In this document: positions 5,860 through 8,947 of the stretch, in pieces | Numbering within the stretch: position 1 is the stretch's first letter | Layout of the letters: the number at the start of each line of letters is the position of its first letter | Assembly (NCBI GenBank): GCA_015711895.1 | Contig: JACVJH010000084.1 | Coordinates: 1 to 8,947 of the forward strand | DNA: 8,947 nucleotides | From: Candidatus Solincola tengchongensis | Lineage (GTDB): Bacteria > Actinomycetota > Geothermincolia > Geothermincolales > RBG-13-55-18 | Direction: 5' to 3' | The notes under the pieces: generated by a model | The model's database searches: none | What the model was told of the DNA's origin: nothing | The model's input: only the letters and a program-made list of their open reading frames with translations | Translations under genes and position numbers: made by a program

Positions 5860-7014
5860 TCACCTCCCTCTGTTCACGTGCCGGGTATGACCGTTGGTCT
5901 CCTCCTCGAATCGGCTACCGACCGTAGAAGCAAAAAGGCTGGCGCCGCCGTTTCCTCCGGGGAAAAGGTTTCGGTACCCGGGGATGCTCTCCACAAGGAT
6001 TTTCTGAGCCGCTTTCCGCCTCTCGAAACGGCTGAAGACGGCACGGAACCCCAGGACGTTGAGCTTGGCGGGGACCAGCTCTTTGAGGCGAGCCGCGCCG
6101 TAGGCGGCGTAATAGGGGCGCACGCAGCGGCGAAATTCCCTCCAGGCCCTTTCTCGGTCCTCCACGGCCAGGGCGGCTATCTTCCCCGAGACCAGGGCGC
6201 CCTGCAGGCCGAAAAAGGCGAAGGGGTCCATGGCGCCGGAAAGGGTTCCGGCCAGGATGGCTCTTCCGGCGAAAAGTCGCGGTGTGCGCACCGATGCGGC
6301 GGGCACCGGAAAAGTGAAGCTGTTCCACCGCGGTACCTCGAAACCCTCAAAGCGGGCCACCTGTTCGGCGAAACGGTCGCGGTCCCGCAGGGATATCGGG
6401 CGGCGGCGGTTGAAAAGGTGGACGTAGAAGATGCCGCGGAAAGCCGCCACGTACCCGTAGTCGCTTGTATAAGCGTCGTGGTACATGTGCACGAAGTTGA
6501 GATCAGGGTCGCATGTGCCCCGGTAGGTGAAGTGGTGGGACGTGAGGTAGGGCACCCCGAAGGCGTCGAAGCCTTCAAAGTGCAGACCGGTGGCCACGAT
6601 GCACTGCGGGTAGTAGTCCCAGAGTTCCTCAGGCGATAGAACAGGCGAGGAGAATCGGAATTCCACCCCCGCCTCCTGAGCCAAACGGTAAAGGTGGCTG
6701 TCCAGGCTCGTCTCACGCGGTCCCCTCTCGAAGAAGAAAGCCTTGATGAGCCGGGGGTCGAGGGGGAAGGCCTTCCCACCCGCGATCTCCGACATCTCCC
6801 TGATGGGCTCCACACCCGGGGAGATGTCCAGATCGAGATACGCGCGCAGCTCCTTAAACCTCAGGGGGCTTCCTTGGCAGGAAGGATGGTAGAGGGGGGA
6901 ACCTCCGATTCTCTCCTCCCTTTCCAGGACCACGACATCATGTCCACGCCGCGCCAGGCTGATGGCGGCCACCAGTCCCGCCAGCCCGGCACCCACCACC
7001 TTCACCTCGGCCAT
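5860..7014 (-). CDS. Geranylgeranyl-reductase-like FAD-dependent oxidoreductase
   Basis: A 384-residue flavoprotein. KVVGAGLAGLVAAISLARRG (5-24), E31 and ERIGGSP (35-40) form the N-terminal FAD-binding fold. A second FAD-contact region at 252-283 ends in FFGLQGALVSGKIAALA, closely matching the 'G-x-G-I-x-x-A-x-x-SG-x-x-AA' signature of the geranylgeranyl reductase/PHBH-like group, which includes archaeal lipid reductases and menaquinone side-chain reductases. The usual Gly-Asp before it, where Asp contacts the flavin ribityl chain, reads AGTLSGAMDP, so the Asp is replaced. The most upstream possible start is GTG 7020, but GGGAGG (7023-7028) is only two bases from it and eight from ATG 7014, so I chose 7014. 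It is the first gene of a two-gene minus-strand unit; its TGA (5862-5860) nearly touches the next ATG and its last codons carry that gene's ribosome-binding site. The last 15-20 residues are polar and unlikely to be part of the fold. Substrate unknown. Confidence 0.8.
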   Translation of the reverse strand: MAEVKVVGAGLAGLVAAISLARRGHDVVVLEREERIGGSPLYHPSCQGSPLRFKELRAYLDLDISPGVEPIREMSEIAGGKAFPLDPRLIKAFFFERGPRETSLDSHLYRLAQEAGVEFRFSSPVLSPEELWDYYPQCIVATGLHFEGFDAFGVPYLTSHHFTYRGTCDPDLNFVHMYHDAYTSDYGYVAAFRGIFYVHLFNRRRPISLRDRDRFAEQVARFEGFEVPRWNSFTFPVPAASVRTPRLFAGRAILAGTLSGAMDPFAFFGLQGALVSGKIAALAVEDRERAWREFRRCVRPYYAAYGAARLKELVPAKLNVLGFRAVFSRFERRKAAQKILVESIPGYRNLFPGGNGGASLFASTVGSRFEEETNGHTRHVNRGR

Positions 7015-7160
7015 CGCCACTCCCTCCCGTCAGTCTTCCGCCCTCTCGCGTTTCGTTTCCGGCCCGCTGGAGAGTACCCACGCGGAATCGGAAACCTTTC
7101 CCTATCTCCGGCCCTTCCGCTGTTCTTTTTTCCGCGACCCTCGCGTTCGCCGCCGTGTGT

Positions 7161-7240
7161 GAAGGCCGGCCACGGGTGCACGGCCTTCCGACGGTTGGGG
7201 CAGCGCGGTTCGCACCCCAAGCCGTAAAAGCAAAACGGCT
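7161..7240 (-). other. Two hairpins in the probable leader of the minus-strand flavoprotein unit
   Basis: GAAGGCCG (7161-7168) and CGGCCTTC (7181-7188) form a perfect 8-bp stem with a 12-base loop. AGCCGT (7220-7225) and ACGGCT (7235-7240) form a perfect 6-bp stem with a 9-base A-rich (plus) or T-rich (minus) loop. Neither is followed by a T-run on either strand, so they are not classic terminators. They lie 147-226 bases upstream of the ATG at 7014. Confidence 0.4.
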
Positions 7241-7345
7241 GTAGTTCGCCCGTAGGCCATCAGAACCGACTTAATATCGAAAAGCATAAAGCAGGAGCTA
7301 GCTTTGATTTCACTTTAATTAAGCTAATTTTGAACTGTTTTCCGC

Positions 7346-7375
7346 TTGACATTCATTCCCGCCCCTGCATATAAT
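7346..7375 (+). promoter_or_regulatory. Consensus sigma-70 type promoter for the FAD oxidoreductase gene
   Basis: TTGACA (7346-7351) and TATAAT (7370-7375) are both exact consensus hexamers, separated by 18 bases. Transcription would begin near 7382, giving a leader of about 260 bases before the ATG at 7644. A possible second, overlapping promoter has TATAAT at 7413-7418 with CTGACC (7390-7395) as a weak -35 at a 17-base spacing; this second -35 lies inside the operator-like dyad. A promoter this close to consensus would usually be strong and therefore held down by a repressor or attenuator, consistent with the elements just downstream. Confidence 0.8.
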
Positions 7376-7415
7376 TGCTTTATAGATGACTGACCAGTCG
7401 TTCATGCAATTATAT
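7369..7415. repeat. 10-bp perfect inverted repeat flanking the operator and overlapping the -10 box
   Basis: ATATAATTGC (7369-7378) and GCAATTATAT (7406-7415) are exact reverse complements, 27 bases apart, centred at 7392, almost on the inner dyad (7393.5). The left arm contains the -10 box; the right arm overlaps the second TATAAT. The heptamer ATGCAAT, which overlaps the right arm (7404-7410), is repeated directly at 7434-7440, 30 bases away. The left arm is upstream of the transcription start, so this symmetry should act as DNA (protein binding), not as an RNA hairpin. Confidence 0.6.
7386..7405 (+). promoter_or_regulatory. TetR-family-like operator overlapping the start of transcription
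   Basis: GACTG-AC-CAGTC (7388-7399) is a perfect 5-2-5 inverted repeat, and the wider ATGA...TCAT frame (7386-7405) also shows partial symmetry. Palindromes with a GACTGACCAGTC-like core are typical of TetR/AcrR-family repressors, including regulators of fatty-acid and efflux genes. It starts about four bases after the predicted transcription start, a standard position for blocking the polymerase. No TetR gene is in the window, so the regulator would be encoded elsewhere, perhaps further along this operon. The repeat is seen; its regulator is inferred. Confidence 0.6.
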
Positions 7416-7461
7416 AATACATAGAATCGTTGTATGCAATAAACTCGAGCGAGGAACTTGG

Positions 7462-7617
7462 GGAATCAATATTCCGGAAAGTGGCGCCCGGGGAAGGCTG
7501 CGAGGGAGATCCGTCAAGAACAAGCGCACGATCCGCCGTTAGGGGGATCGTCCTTCCCGTTTTTTGGGTGGAGGGGCGTGCGGCAGGTCGAGGAGGCCGT
7601 GAGCGTCAAACGGTCTC
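7462..7617 (+). promoter_or_regulatory. Structured mRNA leader, possible attenuator, upstream of the FAD oxidoreductase
   Basis: Four stems can be read in the transcribed leader: GGAAT/ATTCC (7462-7466/7471-7475, 4-base loop); an outer GGGAAGG/CCTTCCC (7491-7497/7552-7558); an inner ACGATCC/GGATCGT (7528-7534/7545-7551) whose 3' arm directly abuts the 3' arm of the outer stem; and GAGGCCGT/ACGGTCTC (7593-7600/7610-7617, one G-U). Six T residues follow the outer stem. I do not recognise a known riboswitch class (no FMN, TPP, cobalamin or SAM consensus seen). Confidence 0.45.
7491..7565 (+). terminator. Candidate intrinsic terminator/attenuator inside the leader
   Basis: The outer stem GGGAAGG (7491-7497) with CCTTCCC (7552-7558) is followed after one G by TTTTTT (7560-7565). 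The enclosed stem ACGATCC/GGATCGT would stack on it, giving a compact two-storey fold. Because it lies between a consensus promoter and the coding start, with about 80 bases left to the ATG, conditional termination is more likely than a permanent stop. The 5' arm is distant (54-base loop), which weakens the case. Confidence 0.35.
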
Positions 7618-7643
7618 GTGGATAGAACGAGGGAGGGAGGGCC

Positions 7644-8947
7644 ATGACGGTGGGCACCGTTCTGGGGGAGGTCAGGGACATCGTAGGGGCGGAGAACGTC
7701 AGCCGGGAAGCAACCGTCATAAGCAGATATTTCCAGGATAAGATCGACGCCACCCGGATGACCTTGGTCCGGCCCGGGGACGAGTACGAGCTCAGCGAGG
7801 TGGTGGCCCTCGCCGGGAAGAAGGGCATCCCCGTATATTCCGTGCGCAGGGAGAGGATGGAGGTCGCCCCGGCGAAAGGGGAAGGGTTCATCATCGACCT
7901 CTCCCGCATGGACGGGATAAAGGAGATAGACAGACGCAACCTCATGGGCCACATATACGCCGGGGTGACCTACGAACGCCTCCAGGAAGAATGCCTGAAG
8001 AAGGACTGCAAGCTCCTTCTCCCCGCCGCCGCCGAGTCGCGTTCCGTCCTCCGTTCCTACCTTGACCGCGACGTCCTCAACGGCAACGCCGTGTATCGTT
8101 TTCCAAACCTTTCCATCTTCCACGCCGTGCTCGCCGACGGGCGCATATGGGTCTCCGGCTCGCAGCAGCTCACCTCGGAGGGGATAGCCGATTTCCGCGA
8201 AGACCAGGGACCCCAGTTCTCCCTCTTCTTCGGTGGCAGCGAGGACATCTTCGGCATACCCTTTTACGGCATCGTCTATCTGTATCCCCTGCGGGAGGAG
8301 CGGCGCGTACTCCTCTTCGGATTCGATGCCCTGGAGCCGGCCCTGCAGCTCGCCTACAAGGTGAACCGGGAAGAGCACTGTTTCGAGTGCCTGATCGCCA
8401 ACGCCCGCTATCTGTCCGTCCTCCTCTCCAGGGACGCGGATGGGGCGGAGGACCTGCGCGCCAAGCTGCCCGCCTGGGTCGCCGCATTCAGTCTGGAGCA
8501 TCACGTGGAGCTGGTGGACCTCTGGGAGAAGTACGTCCGGGCGGACGCGGAGGCGATGGGCGCGCGCCCGCTGGACGGCGAGCTCGTCGCCGCTGTGGAC
8601 GCGCAGTTCAGGAGACCCTGGTACATCTTCGAGCGCGATTATCTGCGTGGCCGCACGGCGGTCATCCGGCATTACGACTTCAAGAGCCGCGCTCCGGACC
8701 TTCTCTCCGGGCTGCGCGAACTGGCGTCGAAGAAGGGTTATCCGGTCCACGAGCTGGGACAGGCCCTCATTCCCGTCTATTTCGGCGGGTCCTTCTACTG
8801 CGAGACGGACTTCTATTTCCGGCCCTCGGACGAGGGGGAGAGGGCTCGCGTGGAGGAGGCGGTGCGCGAGGGCTATGGCTACCTCCTCGACGAGAAGAGC
8901 TTCGTGGACCGTCCGCGGGGGGAGGTGGCGGAGATGGTCTTCGCCAG
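7644..8947 (+). CDS. Divergent FAD-binding (VAO/GlcD-type) oxidoreductase, 3' end outside window
   Basis: ATG 7644 opens a frame that stays open to the right edge (434 codons plus two bases), so the C-terminus is missing. An in-frame TAG at 7623-7625 rules out an earlier start, and GGGAGGGAGG (7631-7640) is the ribosome-binding site. The protein resembles FAD-linked oxidases that act on 2-hydroxyacids and phenolic alcohols: VGAENVS and a tyrosine-bearing segment at the N-terminus, VVALAGKKGIPVYSV (53-67), DLSRMDGIKEID (85-96), GVTYERLQEECLK (107-119), and FFGGSEDIFGIP (195-206), matching the 'GSEGTLGI' element. Two departures stand out: the glycine-rich pyrophosphate loop normally found after IPVYP (GGGTS-like) reads SVRRERMEVAPAKGEG, and the 'GG-x-x-x-x-NAGG' region is replaced by residues around 131-155. 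It may bind FAD differently or belong to a separate subfamily. YCETDFYFRP (385-394) resembles the substrate/cap-domain end. A TetR-like operator and a folded leader lie upstream. Substrate unknown. Confidence 0.8.
   Translation, partial: MTVGTVLGEVRDIVGAENVSREATVISRYFQDKIDATRMTLVRPGDEYELSEVVALAGKKGIPVYSVRRERMEVAPAKGEGFIIDLSRMDGIKEIDRRNLMGHIYAGVTYERLQEECLKKDCKLLLPAAAESRSVLRSYLDRDVLNGNAVYRFPNLSIFHAVLADGRIWVSGSQQLTSEGIADFREDQGPQFSLFFGGSEDIFGIPFYGIVYLYPLREERRVLLFGFDALEPALQLAYKVNREEHCFECLIANARYLSVLLSRDADGAEDLRAKLPAWVAAFSLEHHVELVDLWEKYVRADAEAMGARPLDGELVAAVDAQFRRPWYIFERDYLRGRTAVIRHYDFKSRAPDLLSGLRELASKKGYPVHELGQALIPVYFGGSFYCETDFYFRPSDEGERARVEEAVREGYGYLLDEKSFVDRPRGEVAEMVFA

Larger units (their letters stand above)
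7015..7643. other. Divergent intergenic region with an AT-rich regulatory island
   Basis: This 629-base gap separates the minus-strand flavoprotein pair from the plus-strand FAD oxidoreductase. I find no gene in it. About 7015-7260 is GC-rich with hairpins that would lie in the 5' leader of the minus-strand unit. About 7270-7440 is strikingly AT-rich against the surrounding GC-rich DNA and holds the plus-strand promoter and operator, plus an upstream inverted repeat AATTA-AGC-TAATT (7317-7329). About 7441-7643 is a GC-rich folded leader of the downstream gene. A promoter for the minus-strand pair presumably also lies in or near the AT island, but I could not pick a good one; the best minus-strand candidate (TTGCAT, then TATATA/TATAAT near 7409-7416) matches -35 poorly. 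Confidence 0.65.

Noticed and set aside
7171..7217. Possible tRNA fragment (GGTTCGCAC resembling a T-loop)
   Set aside because: No matching acceptor stem, D-arm or anticodon arm can be built around it on either strand.
7430..7741. Plus-strand open frame of 103 codons starting TTG in the leader, considered as a leader peptide
   Set aside because: It has no ribosome-binding site, overlaps the real gene start in another frame, and its translation looks like random GC-rich sequence.
7539..8750. Minus-strand open frame (403 codons) opposite the FAD oxidoreductase
   Set aside because: The plus-strand frame has a proper start, ribosome-binding site and FAD-oxidase motifs; the antisense translation shows none.

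Overview
The window is GC-rich and densely coded, with strong Shine-Dalgarno sequences (GGAGG type) before nearly every gene and one TTG start. Its gene content (a COG3044-type ATPase, a tungsten/molybdopterin aldehyde oxidoreductase and several flavin oxidoreductases) suggests an anaerobic bacterium. A high-GC Gram-positive such as an uncultured anaerobic Actinomycetota lineage is my best guess, from gene style only. There is no rRNA, recognisable tRNA, CRISPR array or transposase.

Layout: (i) 2-502, plus strand, the 3' end of an ABC-class ATPase. (ii) A 427-base gap (503-929) rich in inverted repeats. (iii) Three plus-strand genes: an SCP2 lipid-carrier protein (930-1364), a class I SAM methyltransferase (1541-2434, TTG start) and an aldehyde:ferredoxin oxidoreductase (AOR) family tungstoenzyme (2636-4345). 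(iv) Two minus-strand flavoenzymes, convergent with the AOR and 7 bases from it. They are read from about 7014 down to 4353: first a geranylgeranyl-reductase-like protein, then a phytoene-desaturase/CrtI-like protein, translationally coupled. (v) A 629-base gap with an AT-rich island holding a consensus sigma-70 promoter, a TetR-like operator and a folded mRNA leader. (vi) 7644-8947, plus strand, a divergent FAD-binding (VAO/GlcD-type) oxidoreductase that runs off the right edge.

How the genes may work together (inference): a lipid-binding SCP2 protein, a small-molecule methyltransferase, a ferredoxin-linked aldehyde oxidoreductase, two flavoproteins from families that alter double bonds in isoprenoid chains, and a 2-hydroxyacid-oxidase-type flavoprotein under a probable TetR-type operator would fit redox chemistry on a hydrophobic, lipid or isoprenoid substrate. 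No substrate can be read from the sequence.

Most unusual points: the AOR lacks a stretch of roughly 40-50 residues near its C-terminus and has altered pterin-binding motifs. The last gene has a layered promoter/operator/attenuator-like leader, and its protein lacks the usual glycine-rich FAD pyrophosphate loop.
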